DNA from: Flavobacterium silvisoli
Lineage (GTDB): Bacteria > Bacteroidota > Bacteroidia > Flavobacteriales > Flavobacteriaceae
Direction of reading: 5' to 3'
Assembly (NCBI RefSeq): GCF_004329815.1
Contig: NZ_SJPE01000015.1
Span: 1 to 60,275, forward strand
Length of the DNA: 60,275 bases
The translations under genes and the position numbers were made by a program. Shown piece after piece: positions 1-10,027 of this stretch. Position 1 is the stretch's first letter. Every line of letters starts with the position of its first letter. The notes beneath the pieces were generated by a model. It was not told the DNA's origin. It did no database searches and saw only the letters and a program-made list of their open reading frames with translations.

Positions 1-2880
1 ATAATCGCTGGTATTATTTATACTAAAATTTTTATCTAAAATACAAGCTTTTGTTTCTCCTTCATATTTTGCCTTTTCAGATATCAATATATTGGTATCA
101 ACAGTAGCCGTATCAAAAACTTGGACACCACCAAAGTCAATCAATATGACTGGATTACTCTTCTCAACAAAGTATTTTCGAAGACTTTCACCATAGGCAG
201 CCCGCATCCATTTATTCGAGGTTATAAATGCCAAATACCCCTTAGGTTTTAAAAGCTTGATTCCTAATTCGTAAAACAAACTATAAATATCACCTGTCTT
301 GATATAAGTTTCGTAACTCATCTTTTCTAAGTCCGTACTTATTTGTCCTAACTTTTGTAACTGAATATAAGGAGGGTTACCTATAATACAATCAAAACCT
401 ATAAACTTACCATCATTATCTAATACTTGCGGAAACTCAAACCGCCATTCAAACGAATCCTCATAAATAACATTGTTAAGAATGTTCTGTTTTTCATTCT
501 CAAGTTTAACCAACTTGCTTTCGGCACTTTTTAAGTTGGCTTTTAAATCTTTAGAAATTGGTTCGCCCCATTGCAAAGCGGTGTTTATTTTAGTTTTCAG
601 CACATCAACTTCTCCCCTGGCTTTAGCTATTTTCTTTTTAAAGGGATCATCTATATTGGTTTCAAAATTGTTTTTAATGGCCTTAATCAAATCCATCATT
701 TCTCGCTTCTCCTCTTTACTCTCTGCATTCTGATAAGTAGTAACGGCTTCCTTATAGCCTTCAATAGTCCACTTACTTTGTTTAAGTGCGTGTTGCAAAT
801 CCGATTCTAATGGAAATCGTGATATTAATGAGTTCCCGGCCTTAATATTGATGTCAATATTAGGTAAGGTTTCTAATTCTTTATAATCAGGACCTTTGTA
901 ATAAGCATTCTTCAATAATTCAATCCAAAGGCGTAATCGACAAATCTTAACAGAATTGGGGTTAATATCGACACCATATAAGCAGTTCTCAATAATGGTT
1001 TGTTTTTCGGTAAAGAGAGTCTCTTGAACTCTTCTGCTTTCTTCACTTATTGGGTTATACTGAAAAAAACTACCATCCCTGTCATCAAACACCATGAGTT
1101 CGTCATTCTCTATAATGATTTTATAATTCTTTAAAAGCCTACCTTTCTTGTCACATAGTATTTCTAACTTACTCTTAATCGATATGATTTCATTCAAAGC
1201 AGAAACCAAAAAATGTCCGGAGCCGACAGCGGGGTCACATATTTTTAAACTGTTTATAATATAGTTGGCTTCTTCAATATCATACTTCTTATTTTGTAAA
1301 TCAATAAAGGTTTTACAATCCCATCCCTTAACTTCATTAAACTTTTGTACTACCACTTTTCTTATGGCTTCTCGACACATATACATGGTTATAAACCCGG
1401 GAGTAAAAAAAGAGCCATCTTTGTACCCGTTTATTTTTTCAAAAATCAAACCAAGTACTGACGCATTAATCAGTGTTTTATTATCCTCCTGTATATCTTC
1501 TGAGCCTTCACTGGCAAAATCATAAGCATCAAGAAATGAGAAAAAATAATGCAGCGCATTCAGTTCCCCAGTCTTCTTCTTACCAAGCGAGTCTTTAATT
1601 ACTGTTGAAGAAAGTAATGGCAACATCTTATTATCTTCCAACTGAGATATTGGGAACATTTGATGCTCCATATCAGTCATTTCAAACAAGGAACTATTCA
1701 AATAAGGGATTTTGTTAAATAAATGCTTTACATCTGTATTTCTTTCATCATTCTTTTTAGCCAAAACTTGAAAAAATAAGGTATTCAAATTATCATAATC
1801 CTTGATTTTTTCTGCATTTAAAAAAGAATAGTCTCGGTTACCCTTTTGATACGATATTAATTGTGCTTCCAATAGTTTCAGAAACAATATCCTGTTAACC
1901 CACGTAATCGTTAACTCTAAAGCTATAGAAAAAAGGCGTTGCTCGTCATTCTCGCCATAATGCTTCGGATTGTCAAGTCTTGACAATTTGTCCATACTAT
2001 CCAATTGCATTATGGCGTTCTCTAATAAGGAGCCCGAAAATCGTTGACCTTCTTTATTACGTTGAATTAGTTTTTTGCCACCTTCCTTTGTTTCCGTCAA
2101 ACCGATAATGTGCAATAATTCAGTATAAAAATTTTTATCTAAACTATTGCTGTCATTTGAAAAGGAAAGTTTTAATAAATGCTCCGGTGACAACAATTTA
2201 TAAAGAGCAATTAATTGCTTATCATCTTCTTTGTTAGCATTTCGCAAAGGTTTATCATAACTACGAATATCAAAATGAGTAAATTCAATGGTTGCCGGTA
2301 ATGTAGCTATAAAAGGTTCTGCAATCTCATTATAAAAATAATCGGTACTGCTACCGGAAGCTCTCTTATTTTCAAAATCAAGAAACTGTTTTGCAAAAGT
2401 TTTATTCTCAGCAAATTGCTTATTAAATAATTGTGCATCAAAAATAAACCATTCATAAATATTGGTAACAACTAGTTGCTTGAGCTCAGTATTTTTATGC
2501 ACAATACGTTCACGCATATAGTAATAAACCAATTCATGAAGCGCCTTTTTATTTAAATTTGAGACAGTGATCATTTCTGTTTTATTAGTTGGCTTTTTTG
2601 CCTCAATGATTACGCCAACAAAACTAGAAGGTTCTTTACCGTTATGAATAACCAAATCATTTTTCCCTTTGGTATTAACAAAATAATTGGGTTCATAATA
2701 TGTTTTTTTCAAAAATGAAATGACAAGATTTTTATGAAACTCCTCTGACTCCTTTTCATTAATAGTATCAAGGAGATCAATAAGATTATTTTTGAATAGT
2801 TCAATAAAGTTTCTGCTCGGTTTTATTTTTAAAAATGCCTTATTAATGGCTTTTCTCGGTTCAAGAAGTGTAGTATTCAT
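1..2880 (-). CDS. Type IIG restriction-modification enzyme (Eco57I-like), 3' end outside window
   Basis: Open from an ATG at 2880 to the window edge, so at least 960 residues are visible and the C-terminus is missing. Near residue 92 there is a PD-(D/E)xK-like nuclease signature ending in IIEAKK. A gamma-type N6-adenine methyltransferase follows: FTPGF in motif X, DPAVGSGHF near residue 547 (SAM binding) and NPPY near residue 832 (catalytic). A nuclease and methylase in one chain is the type IIG architecture, which cuts and methylates adenine in foreign DNA. The target-recognition domain would lie past position 1. Part of a small defence cluster with the divergent SIR2-like gene and hipBA. 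The family call rests on motifs seen directly; DNA specificity cannot be told. Confidence 0.9.
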   Translation of the reverse strand, partial: MNTTLLEPRKAINKAFLKIKPSRNFIELFKNNLIDLLDTINEKESEEFHKNLVISFLKKTYYEPNYFVNTKGKNDLVIHNGKEPSSFVGVIIEAKKPTNKTEMITVSNLNKKALHELVYYYMRERIVHKNTELKQLVVTNIYEWFIFDAQLFNKQFAENKTFAKQFLDFENKRASGSSTDYFYNEIAEPFIATLPATIEFTHFDIRSYDKPLRNANKEDDKQLIALYKLLSPEHLLKLSFSNDSNSLDKNFYTELLHIIGLTETKEGGKKLIQRNKEGQRFSGSLLENAIMQLDSMDKLSRLDNPKHYGENDEQRLFSIALELTITWVNRILFLKLLEAQLISYQKGNRDYSFLNAEKIKDYDNLNTLFFQVLAKKNDERNTDVKHLFNKIPYLNSSLFEMTDMEHQMFPISQLEDNKMLPLLSSTVIKDSLGKKKTGELNALHYFFSFLDAYDFASEGSEDIQEDNKTLINASVLGLIFEKINGYKDGSFFTPGFITMYMCREAIRKVVVQKFNEVKGWDCKTFIDLQNKKYDIEEANYIINSLKICDPAVGSGHFLVSALNEIISIKSKLEILCDKKGRLLKNYKIIIENDELMVFDDRDGSFFQYNPISEESRRVQETLFTEKQTIIENCLYGVDINPNSVKICRLRLWIELLKNAYYKGPDYKELETLPNIDINIKAGNSLISRFPLESDLQHALKQSKWTIEGYKEAVTTYQNAESKEEKREMMDLIKAIKNNFETNIDDPFKKKIAKARGEVDVLKTKINTALQWGEPISKDLKANLKSAESKLVKLENEKQNILNNVIYEDSFEWRFEFPQVLDNDGKFIGFDCIIGNPPYIQLQKLGQISTDLEKMSYETYIKTGDIYSLFYELGIKLLKPKGYLAFITSNKWMRAAYGESLRKYFVEKSNPVILIDFGGVQVFDTATVDTNILISEKAKYEGETKACILDKNFSINNTSDY

Positions 2881-2922
2881 AATGTTGGTTGATGTCCTTT
2901 GCTATATGGTTCATCAAACTTA

Positions 2923-2945
2923 CAAAAATATAAGATATATCTTTG
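2923..2945. promoter_or_regulatory. Divergent -7 boxes between the restriction gene and the SIR2-like gene
   Basis: On the minus strand TATTTTTG (2923-2930) and on the plus strand TATCTTTG (2938-2945) both fit the Bacteroidota -7 consensus TAnnTTTG. They lie 43 bp and 92 bp from the respective start codons. I see no good -33 TTTG for either, so the call is moderate. Confidence 0.4.
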
Positions 2946-3036
2946 ATATATAAATTAGGACATCAGGAAAACACAATCTCCAAATCCTTTTTAAAAATGT
3001 GCCATATTTGAAATCAAAAAACGTAACATCAATTCA

Positions 3037-3831
3037 ATGTCAGCAGATAATAACAAAATAGCCATTCTGGTTGGTGCCGGCGCAGTAGAGAACGCATGGG
3101 AGCCCATCCTAAATTGTTTCAGACCAATTAATGGTCATGAAACAGATGCAGATAGTATCAACATCTTATTGGCTAAATCCATCTGTGCTTTGCGTCTGTA
3201 TTCTAAATCGCCCAAGGGTATCGTTCAGTTAAAAGAAGAACTGGAATCAATTAATTTACTTAAAGAAGTTATTTGTGATGCATTGAAACTCGGCGAGAAA
3301 ACAGGAATACTAAAACCGAGAAAAGAATTTAGTACTATTTTGGATAGGTTCGTTTTATCCAATCCAAGCAATTTATTTGGAATTGTAACTACAAATTGGG
3401 ACACCGTTATAGATAAGGAAGTTGACCGCTGGGTTAAAGATAGGTATTATGATATTCAAAGTATTAAAGTATTTCATATTCACGGCAGCATTAAGTCGCA
3501 CGAACACCTCTACCTACCCTCCGAAACCTCTATGGAAAACTACAGGAGTGATGAAGAAAATGATAAAATAGGATATGCACACTATACAACTTATAATTTC
3601 CTAAAGGAGGCAAATAGCCTAATTCTTTATGGTATCTCACTAGACCCTTTGGATGCAGAATTAACCTTGTTGCTTAACGGAGTTTTTTCACCTGAAACAT
3701 CAATCAGGGAGATAATAATTATAAATCCTGAGTATCAAAAAATCCGAAAAAGAGTCAACATATTACTGTTCCGAAAGAACCATATCACCATCCGATGCTT
3801 TCATCCTGAAAATTTAGACATAGAGTTATAG
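3037..3831 (+). CDS. SIR2-like domain protein, probable NAD-binding defence protein
   Basis: A 264-residue protein made up essentially of one SIR2-like Rossmann fold. Visible motifs are VGAGAVENAW at residues 12-21 (nucleotide-binding loop), TTNWD near residue 118 and HIHGS near residue 148 (the position of the conserved SIR2 His). No transmembrane or second domain is seen. In several anti-phage systems SIR2-like proteins act as NADases that cause abortive infection, but those usually carry a second sensor domain or partner. Here the only neighbour is the divergent type IIG enzyme. Function as a stand-alone NADase is therefore inference; the fold assignment is fairly safe. Confidence 0.7.
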   Translation: MSADNNKIAILVGAGAVENAWEPILNCFRPINGHETDADSINILLAKSICALRLYSKSPKGIVQLKEELESINLLKEVICDALKLGEKTGILKPRKEFSTILDRFVLSNPSNLFGIVTTNWDTVIDKEVDRWVKDRYYDIQSIKVFHIHGSIKSHEHLYLPSETSMENYRSDEENDKIGYAHYTTYNFLKEANSLILYGISLDPLDAELTLLLNGVFSPETSIREIIIINPEYQKIRKRVNILLFRKNHITIRCFHPENLDIEL

Positions 3832-4125
3832 GAAGTGTAAAATTAAACTTTACAAAAAAAAAGAGTTAAGTGCTTAAACTTGATTTTTAAAATCTATAAA
3901 AGCACAACAAACAAAAGTGTTCGGGTACAAAGAATTTAATAAACTAACCAAAGTTTCGTGAAATTAGTCTTTTCGATAAGGTCATGTTAGTAGTTTTCCC
4001 GCAATACATAATTTTAATGTTCTTATTTAAAATAAAAATAATAAAATAGCACTAATGAAACTACTTTTTCAACCTGAATATGATACTCATCTAGGAAATA
4101 ATGCAAATAAAAAAACAACACAATG

Positions 4126-4173
4126 TTTGTTATTATGAACATAAATACTAATTTTGTCTATAATAATGAACAT
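4126..4173 (+). promoter_or_regulatory. hipBA promoter with repeated operator
   Basis: A textbook flavobacterial promoter: TTTG at 4126-4129, a 19-nt spacer, then TAATTTTG at 4149-4156, 26 nt before the hipB ATG. Two direct repeats, ATTATGAACAT (4132-4142) and ATAATGAACAT (4163-4173), lie 31 bp apart, three helical turns, on either side of the -7 box. That is the layout expected for autorepression by HipB or the HipAB complex. Confidence 0.65.
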
Positions 4174-4181
4174 TTAGTAAA

Positions 4182-4472
4182 ATGAACAGAAAAAAACAAA
4201 TCGTTTTTCCTAAGCATCTAATGACCTTAGAACAGATGGGTGAAAACATAAAGTTAGCTAGGAAAAGAAGAAAGCTTACGGCTGTTCAGGTAGCAGAACG
4301 GGCAGATATTGTGAGGACTACTTTATATCAAATAGAAAAAGGTAATCCTAGTGTGGCTATTGGGGCTTATTTTAATGTACTGAGAGTATTAGGACTACAG
4401 GATGATTTTCTTAAACTCGCTGCCGATGATGAATTAGGAAGAAAACTCCAAGACCTTGAACTCCTTAAATAG
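4182..4472 (+). CDS. hipB: HipB-like antitoxin, XRE-family DNA-binding protein
   Basis: A 96-residue helix-turn-helix protein. The HTH covers roughly residues 16-70, with a typical XRE recognition segment (TTLYQIEKGNPSVAIGAYF). It lies 113 bp before a hipA-like kinase gene and is inferred to be its antitoxin. Promoter and operator repeats are visible directly upstream, consistent with autoregulation. The length is in the usual range for HipB. The protein has a short polar N-terminal extension before the HTH. Confidence 0.85.
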   Translation: MNRKKQIVFPKHLMTLEQMGENIKLARKRRKLTAVQVAERADIVRTTLYQIEKGNPSVAIGAYFNVLRVLGLQDDFLKLAADDELGRKLQDLELLK

Positions 4473-4483
4473 CGACAAAACGT

Positions 4484-4553
4484 CAGTTCGAGTGACCCGA
4501 TACAATCGGGGTGACCCGAGGCGTAGCCGAATAGAGCAAAGCTAATCGAGAAC
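4484..4553. repeat. Dispersed palindromic element between hipB and hipA
   Basis: The 113-bp hipB-hipA gap holds an element with outer arms GTTCGAGTG and TCGAGAAC and internal CCGAT/ATCGG pairing. A second element with the same outer arms lies at 14774-14812. It resembles REP-like intergenic repeats common in flavobacteria. Sitting inside the operon, it may act on mRNA folding between antitoxin and toxin. Confidence 0.55.
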
Positions 4554-4585
4554 ATTCTAAAAATCTAACCATCTAAAAATCTAAG

Positions 4586-5836
4586 ATGTCTAAAAAAACA
4601 GAGATATACGTCTACGCCCACTGGAAGGGAATGCCCGAACCAAAACTCATTGGAATACTAGTAGCACAACAGGCGAAAGGAAAAAAAGCATTCAGCTTTG
4701 AGTATGATAATGACTGGCTCAAGACTGGGCAAATGTTCTTGCTTGATCCGGACATACAATTATACGGAGGACCACAATATCCAAAACAAAAAGAAAACTT
4801 CGGGATATTTTTAGATAGTATGCCCGATACATGGGGACGTACCTTAATGAAGCGCAGAGAAGCACAATCAGCAAAAGAGAACAATGAAAAACCAAAAACA
4901 CTCTATGACATCGATTTTCTGCTAGGAGTATATGACGAAAGCCGGATGGGAGCATTGCGATTCAAAACTAACCCAAATGGTGATTTTTTAGACAATAACA
5001 AATCTACTTCTACTCCACCTTGGTCATCAATTAGAGAATTGCAAAACGCAGCACATATCTTTGAAAATGACACCGAAAATGAAGATGTAAACAGGTGGTT
5101 ATCGGTACTTATGGCGCCGGGTTCATCGCTGGGTGGTGCAAGACCAAAAGCCAATATTTTAAATAATGATAAAAGTCTTTGGATTGCAAAATTCCCTTCT
5201 AAAACAGACTCTATAAACAAAGCGGCTTGGGAATATCTATCATATATACTGGCTTCAAATTCCGGTATAGAAATGGCACCGTGTCGCATTGAAAGAATAT
5301 TGGGCAAACACCATACATTTTTCACGAAACGTTTCGACAGAGAAAATGGAGAAAGAATTCACTTCGCATCGGCTATGACTATGACCGGAAACAACGAAGA
5401 TACAATTCGTAATACTCCGGCAAGTTATCTGGATATTGCCGAATTTATAAGTAATAATGGAGCTAACGTAGAAACAAATTTACACCAACTGTGGCGGAGA
5501 ATCATCTTTAATATTGCTATTTCAAATACGGATGATCATTTACGTAACCATGGTTTTATATTAACCAAGGAAGGCTGGATTTTATCACCGGCCTATGATC
5601 TTAATCCTTCTATAGATAAGGATGGTTTGTCGCTAAATATTGATACCGATGATAATAATCTAGATTTTGACTTGGCTAAAAGTGTAGGTCAATATTTCCG
5701 CCTAAACGCTTCCCAGATGGAGGAAATAATTAATCAAACTACAACAGCAGTAAGCAACTGGAAATCAATAGCAAAAGACATAGGTATTTCAAGAGCAGAG
5801 CAGGAATTGATGGAAAAAGCTTTTTTCAAAAAATAA
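4586..5836 (+). CDS. hipA: HipA-like serine/threonine kinase toxin
   Basis: A 416-residue HipA-family kinase. HipA toxins phosphorylate a target such as glutamyl-tRNA synthetase and stop growth until neutralised by HipB. The N-terminal Couple_hipA-type region is about residues 1-110. The ATP-gripping loop SSLGGARPKANI lies near residue 180, the catalytic segment NTDDHLRNHGF near residue 315, and the metal-binding PAYDLNPS near 335. All key positions appear intact, so the toxin is predicted to be active. It is likely cotranscribed with hipB despite the repeat in the 113-bp gap. Target specificity is unknown. Confidence 0.9.
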   Translation: MSKKTEIYVYAHWKGMPEPKLIGILVAQQAKGKKAFSFEYDNDWLKTGQMFLLDPDIQLYGGPQYPKQKENFGIFLDSMPDTWGRTLMKRREAQSAKENNEKPKTLYDIDFLLGVYDESRMGALRFKTNPNGDFLDNNKSTSTPPWSSIRELQNAAHIFENDTENEDVNRWLSVLMAPGSSLGGARPKANILNNDKSLWIAKFPSKTDSINKAAWEYLSYILASNSGIEMAPCRIERILGKHHTFFTKRFDRENGERIHFASAMTMTGNNEDTIRNTPASYLDIAEFISNNGANVETNLHQLWRRIIFNIAISNTDDHLRNHGFILTKEGWILSPAYDLNPSIDKDGLSLNIDTDDNNLDFDLAKSVGQYFRLNASQMEEIINQTTTAVSNWKSIAKDIGISRAEQELMEKAFFKK

Positions 5837-6012
5837 AATAGAAATATATCCTTAATAGAGATTAATCTATTAGCGGTCATCACTACTATATGAAGTTGTG
5901 GTACGTTGTGTGCTAACCAAACTTTGTAAATTAAAGATTTAGAACTGTAATACCTACACAATATAAATTGATTGCTACTTCTTATTTGGAGGAATTCTGA
6001 CTTTAACTGGAC

Positions 6013-6054
6013 AATATTTTTTTTGTGTCAACCGGTAGGTGCGAACACAAAAAA
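6013..6054. repeat. AT-rich inverted repeat, possible terminator
   Basis: T-rich arm ending GTGT (to 6028) can pair with an arm beginning ACAC (6045) followed by A's, around a loop holding CCGGT. It lies 177 bp past hipA and could terminate that transcript. The AT-only outer stem makes it weak evidence. Confidence 0.35.
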
Positions 6055-6450
6055 TATGTATAAACTTATAACAAAAGGAAGACGCATTGTATTTTTTGAT
6101 TACACAGTATTACAAAATCTACACTGACACAAATCAAAAGGTTTAGAGGCCAATAATGTAATGTCCCGTATTGTAAGATAGGACATTTCATAATTAGAGA
6201 TAATCATGTTAAAAAAAAATATTTTTTGGACTATACAAATTATCCAATCTGCAATCAAACATTTAACAATATTGAAATTTTAGAGTGCTCTATAGTTTAC
6301 AAAAGTTGCAAAAGCAGTTTTATGACAAAAAGAACTGAAAATTTGGCTTTTTTTTTAAGATTGCATGAGCTACCCTAAATGTACAATGACAATTCCGTAA
6401 ACAATTATAAAAGAATAACAAAGTCAATTATACCTCAATACAATAATAAA

Positions 6451-6471
6451 ATTACGTGTTTATACGTATTG
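6451..6471 (+). promoter_or_regulatory. Recurrent dyad operator, copy 1
   Basis: A 21-bp site with core CGTGTTTATACG at 6455-6466. Sites with closely matching flanks lie at 27670-27690, 30001-30021 and 31454-31474 (opposite strand). Each is upstream of a gene of the central toxin region. This one is about 240 bp before the small gene at 6713. Probably a transcription-factor site; the factor is not known. Confidence 0.55.
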
Positions 6472-6502
6472 AAATTTCATTTATATTATTGTCAATTTGT
6501 CT

Positions 6503-6530
6503 CACTCTGATTTAATCAGAGTGTTATTTT
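6503..6530 (+). terminator. Intrinsic terminator in the hipA-6713 gap
   Basis: Perfect 9-bp stem CACTCTGAT / ATCAGAGTG with a 3-nt loop, followed by TTATTTT. No gene ends just upstream (hipA stops at 5836), so it may end a short unannotated RNA or be an attenuator downstream of the 6451 operator. The rest of the 5837-6712 gap is AT-rich and I see no convincing gene in it. Confidence 0.6.
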
Positions 6531-6712
6531 ATTCTTATTAAAATAGAACGATAAAATAATTAAAGAAAATAAAAATATTTAGGGTAAACAAAGTTTCATA
6601 TCACTTGATTTCAAGTTGAAAAATCATTATCGAGCAAAAAAATCACAATAGAAATTTGAATAACCCATAAAGATTAATACTCAAAAAGAATAATAAAAAA
6701 CGAGAATAAATT

Positions 6713-7006
6713 ATGGTAAACTACGATGAAAATGACTTGGTCAATGATGATTATGTTAATACTACTACTCAAGGAGACAATCCAAATTACACAGCAATTC
6801 GTGATCGCGAAAGAGTAAACAAGAAAGAGCTCTACGAAGTTGTTTGGTTTTGTGATGCCTTTGTTAAAGACTATAATGTGCCTAAAACAAAGGAGAGTTT
6901 TCAAAAAGTTGAAAAATTACTTAGGCTCCCTCAAATAAGCGGCGTGGTCATGAGAGATGAACTTAATGATTTTGTGGCAAAAAATTGGAATGCTGGATTA
7001 GTTTAA
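6713..7006 (+). CDS. Small acidic protein of unknown function
   Basis: 97 residues with an acidic, Asn-rich N-terminus (about residues 1-30) and a predicted helical C-terminal part. No signal peptide or membrane segment. I do not recognise a family. Its interest is the 21-bp operator upstream (6451-6471), shared with the large protein at 23.7-27.5 kb and with two enzyme genes, which suggests it belongs to the same regulon. The ATG at 6713 follows an A-rich leader typical of flavobacterial starts. Confidence 0.55.
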   Translation: MVNYDENDLVNDDYVNTTTQGDNPNYTAIRDRERVNKKELYEVVWFCDAFVKDYNVPKTKESFQKVEKLLRLPQISGVVMRDELNDFVAKNWNAGLV

Positions 7007-7132
7007 AATAATAGATTATACGTACATTCACTTTAAGTAAAAACTTGAATATTAATATGATGATAATTACAGAAAAGTGAATAAATAAGTTATAAAATTA
7101 AAAAATGAATAGACAAAAATAAAAAGACAATA

Positions 7133-8677
7133 ATGAAAAGAATATTACAATTCGGATTAATACTTGCAGCCCTAAATACACATTCTCAATCTGCTGGAAG
7201 TTTAGATACTAGCTTTGGTAATGCTGGAAAAGTAATCACATCTATAAACTCAGGGGCTGATAAAGCCTATGGTGTTGCATTACAATCAGATGGTAAAATT
7301 GTTGTTGTAGGTGTAACAACCAATACAGCAACTGGCAAAGATTTTGTTTGTGTCAGATACAATCCTAATGGAACCTTAGACACTTCATTCGGAACCGGAG
7401 GTATAGTAACAACTGATATTCAGTTAGGAAGTGATGATGTTGCTTACAGTATTGCAATTCAAAGTGACGGAAAAATAATTGTTGCTGGGTATAGTGACGA
7501 TGGTAGTCAAAAAAAAGCGGCTCTCATTAGATACAATACAACCGGTTCCATAGATACATCATTTGGAACAGCAGGAAAAACATTAACCCCATTTGAACTA
7601 ACTCAAGCAAGTGAAATCAAAGTAATAAAAATACATGCTTTGACAGGAAACATAATTGTTGGCGGAAATACACAGGTAACAACAAATAAAGCAAAACCAG
7701 TTATAGCAAGGTATACTAGTTCAGGCATATTGGATACAACTTTTAATACTACAGGGATTAAATTATTATAGATTGACAGCCTTGATAATCAATATCTAAT
7801 GACTGTTGAGGATTTGGTTGTCCAATCAAATGGGAAAATTTCTGCTGTCGGATGGAGTGATTTTCCAACTATGTCGTACAGTAACGATAATTGGGCTTGC
7901 AGAATTAACTCTAACGGAACAATGGATACAACATTTTCGACTGATGGCGTAAATAAATTTAATGGATCATTTAACGGTAATGACAGAGCTTTCTCAATGA
8001 TCTTAAAATCCGATAACACTATTGTAGTTGGAGGAAGTAGTGATGTTTCAGCCCAAAGTTATGCCTATGCCATGTTCGAAATTGCTCCATCTGGTGTTTT
8101 AGGAAGTACATCAAATCAAATTTCAATTCCGTTTAACGCATTAGATAAATCATATCCTTATGGATTAGCTGAAGACATAAACGGTAAATATGTATTGGTT
8201 GGATCAACGGGCTCCACCACAAATAGAACTTTTTCTTTAGCAAGGGTAAATGCAAATTATACTATCGATACTAGTTTTGACACCGATGGTAAAGTTACAA
8301 CAACATTTGGTGCCAACGCTTTGAATGAGGCTTTTGACATGGTTATTCAACCCGACAATAAAATCATTGCTGTTGGATATACCGGAAACGATTTTGCAAT
8401 TGCCCGATATTTAGGTACAGATAACCTATCTGTCAACGAATTCGAAAACCAGAAGCTAATAAGTATCTATCCAAATCCGACAAAAAATACTTTAAATGTT
8501 GATTTAATCAATAAAAATCTAACAAATAGCAAATATCAAATTTTAGATTTAAACGGTAGGATTATATTAGAAGATAATCTCAACAATGATACAAACCGTA
8601 TCAATGTAGAAAGTTTATCAAACGGTTTATACATATTCAAAATTGAAAACTTATCAGCGAAGTTTGTTAAAGAATAA
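7133..8677 (+). pseudogene. Delta-60 repeat protein with T9SS sorting domain, interrupted by in-frame TAG
   Basis: One continuous reading frame of 515 codons except for a TAG at 7769-7771. It encodes a signal peptide (residues 1-20), repeated beta-propeller-like delta-60 units (LDTSFGTGG, SDGKIIVAGYS and variants about every 55-60 residues), and a Por-type T9SS C-terminal domain beginning SIYPNPTKN near residue 445. The repeat pattern runs straight through the stop, so this was a single secreted or cell-surface protein. The downstream half could restart at ATG 7799 but would lack the signal peptide. A mutation, a sequencing error (one base) or readthrough are the alternatives. No other frame damage is seen. 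Confidence 0.8.
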
Positions 8678-8698
8678 ATAAATTATTACTAGCAGAAG

Positions 8699-8734
8699 CG
8701 ACTTTTGGAAACTATCTAAAAGTCGTTTCTGTTT
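8699..8734 (+). terminator. Intrinsic terminator after the delta-60 gene
   Basis: CGACTTTT (8699-8706) pairs with AAAAGTCG (8718-8725), followed by TTTCTGTTT. It lies 22 bp past the stop codon. Confidence 0.65.
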
Positions 8735-8780
8735 ATTCAATACCCATCTTTAAATACTATTAATAAATAAGTAATTGTTT

Positions 8781-9869
8781 GTGAAAAAAATAATCAATAT
8801 ATGTCACAATAAGTATCTAAACTATACTTGCATACTTTTGGGAGTGACCTCAATTTTTGTAGTATCATATTCTCTGAATTCAAATACTTTTGCAGAGTTT
8901 ATTAAAATTGCAAGCACTCTATTATTACTACAACTTTTTAGTTTCTTAATAGGTAGCTTCCTTGGTTTTCTCTTCGGTTTTCCTGCTCACAACAATATCC
9001 AGTTTAACGAAAAATATCAAAGAAACTCTTCGCTAAAAGAAATTACCAGTTGGTTGACAAAAATAATTGTTGGGGTAACTTTAATAGAGCTAAAAGATAT
9101 TTTCATTTACTTACAAATTATAGTACGTAAAATTTCATACTTCATACAACATGACGACAGCCATGTTGTAATTATAAGTAGTATCTTGGGAATTTATTTT
9201 GTTCTGGGATTTATTGTCCTATACATTCTGTCTGTAACAACTATATTTGAAGAATTAGTAATCAATGATAAAAACATTGATTTCTTGTTAAGCGAACAAT
9301 CAATGAATCCAAACCCACTAAACATTGATAATATTGACAATGTATTAAAGTCTGATTTTTCACAAATTGATAATGCCTCAAAAGAAAGAGTTTTACGATA
9401 TGTATCTAAATACGGCCTAAATAAATTAGAACCACTATTAACAAAAAGATTGGGTAAATTTTTGCTAGCACTCAAAGAATACGATAGTGCAGCTAAAGCT
9501 TATGAAAGTGCTTATTACAGAAATAAACAAGATAAATATAGTTTACTTAATTCTTGTTTTATCAAAAGCAAGTATCTAAAAGATTTTGACAACTCAAATA
9601 GAATTTTAAAAGAGTTCATTAATGAAAATCCTGATTTTGCACCGGCACATTATAATTTAGCTTGTAACTACTACAGGGAATATTTGGAATTTTGTGATAC
9701 TGATGATAATGAATACGTACTGAAATTAAAAGATAAGGCAAAAGAGAAATTGAAAAAAGCTTTCGAATTAGATAAAGGATTATATAGTGAAGCACTCAAA
9801 GATTCAGCTTTAGCAGGACTGGAAATAAATGAAATCTTCAAAGAATCAAAAAAAGAAGAAAAAGAATGA
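8781..9869 (+). CDS. Membrane protein with C-terminal TPR-like repeats
   Basis: About 362 residues from the GTG at 8781; a TTG at 8775 is also possible and there is no ATG option. The N-terminal half has about four membrane helices. Two short motifs, GFLFGFP and SWLTKIIVGV, recur almost unchanged in the membrane domain of the pYEATS protein at 27937-28944. A cytoplasmic helical region follows, then TPR-like repeats from about residue 230 (YDSAAKAYESAYYRNK, FAPAHYNLACNYYREY). This looks like a membrane anchor plus protein-interaction platform. Biological role unknown; the shared membrane module suggests kinship with the central toxin region. Confidence 0.65.
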   Translation: MKKIINICHNKYLNYTCILLGVTSIFVVSYSLNSNTFAEFIKIASTLLLLQLFSFLIGSFLGFLFGFPAHNNIQFNEKYQRNSSLKEITSWLTKIIVGVTLIELKDIFIYLQIIVRKISYFIQHDDSHVVIISSILGIYFVLGFIVLYILSVTTIFEELVINDKNIDFLLSEQSMNPNPLNIDNIDNVLKSDFSQIDNASKERVLRYVSKYGLNKLEPLLTKRLGKFLLALKEYDSAAKAYESAYYRNKQDKYSLLNSCFIKSKYLKDFDNSNRILKEFINENPDFAPAHYNLACNYYREYLEFCDTDDNEYVLKLKDKAKEKLKKAFELDKGLYSEALKDSALAGLEINEIFKESKKEEKE

Positions 9870-10027
9870 ATCTATTTTTTAAAAAAAATATTGCTGTTAC
9901 AATATTTATACCTAAATTTACACCAGTATTGCGAGAACTTATTAAAAAAATCAATTAAATACGTAAGCTATGAGAGTTCAAGATTTAACTACCATTTAAT
10001 AAGCAGTATTTATTAAAGATAAACAAC

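Noticed and set aside
3037..3831. A Thoeris- or DSR-type defence system
   Set aside because: No TIR partner and no extra sensor domain are seen; only a single SIR2-like domain.
7799..8677. A separate gene starting at 7799
   Set aside because: Same frame and same repeat family as 7133-7771; it lacks a signal peptide although it ends in a T9SS domain, so it is the second half of one interrupted gene.
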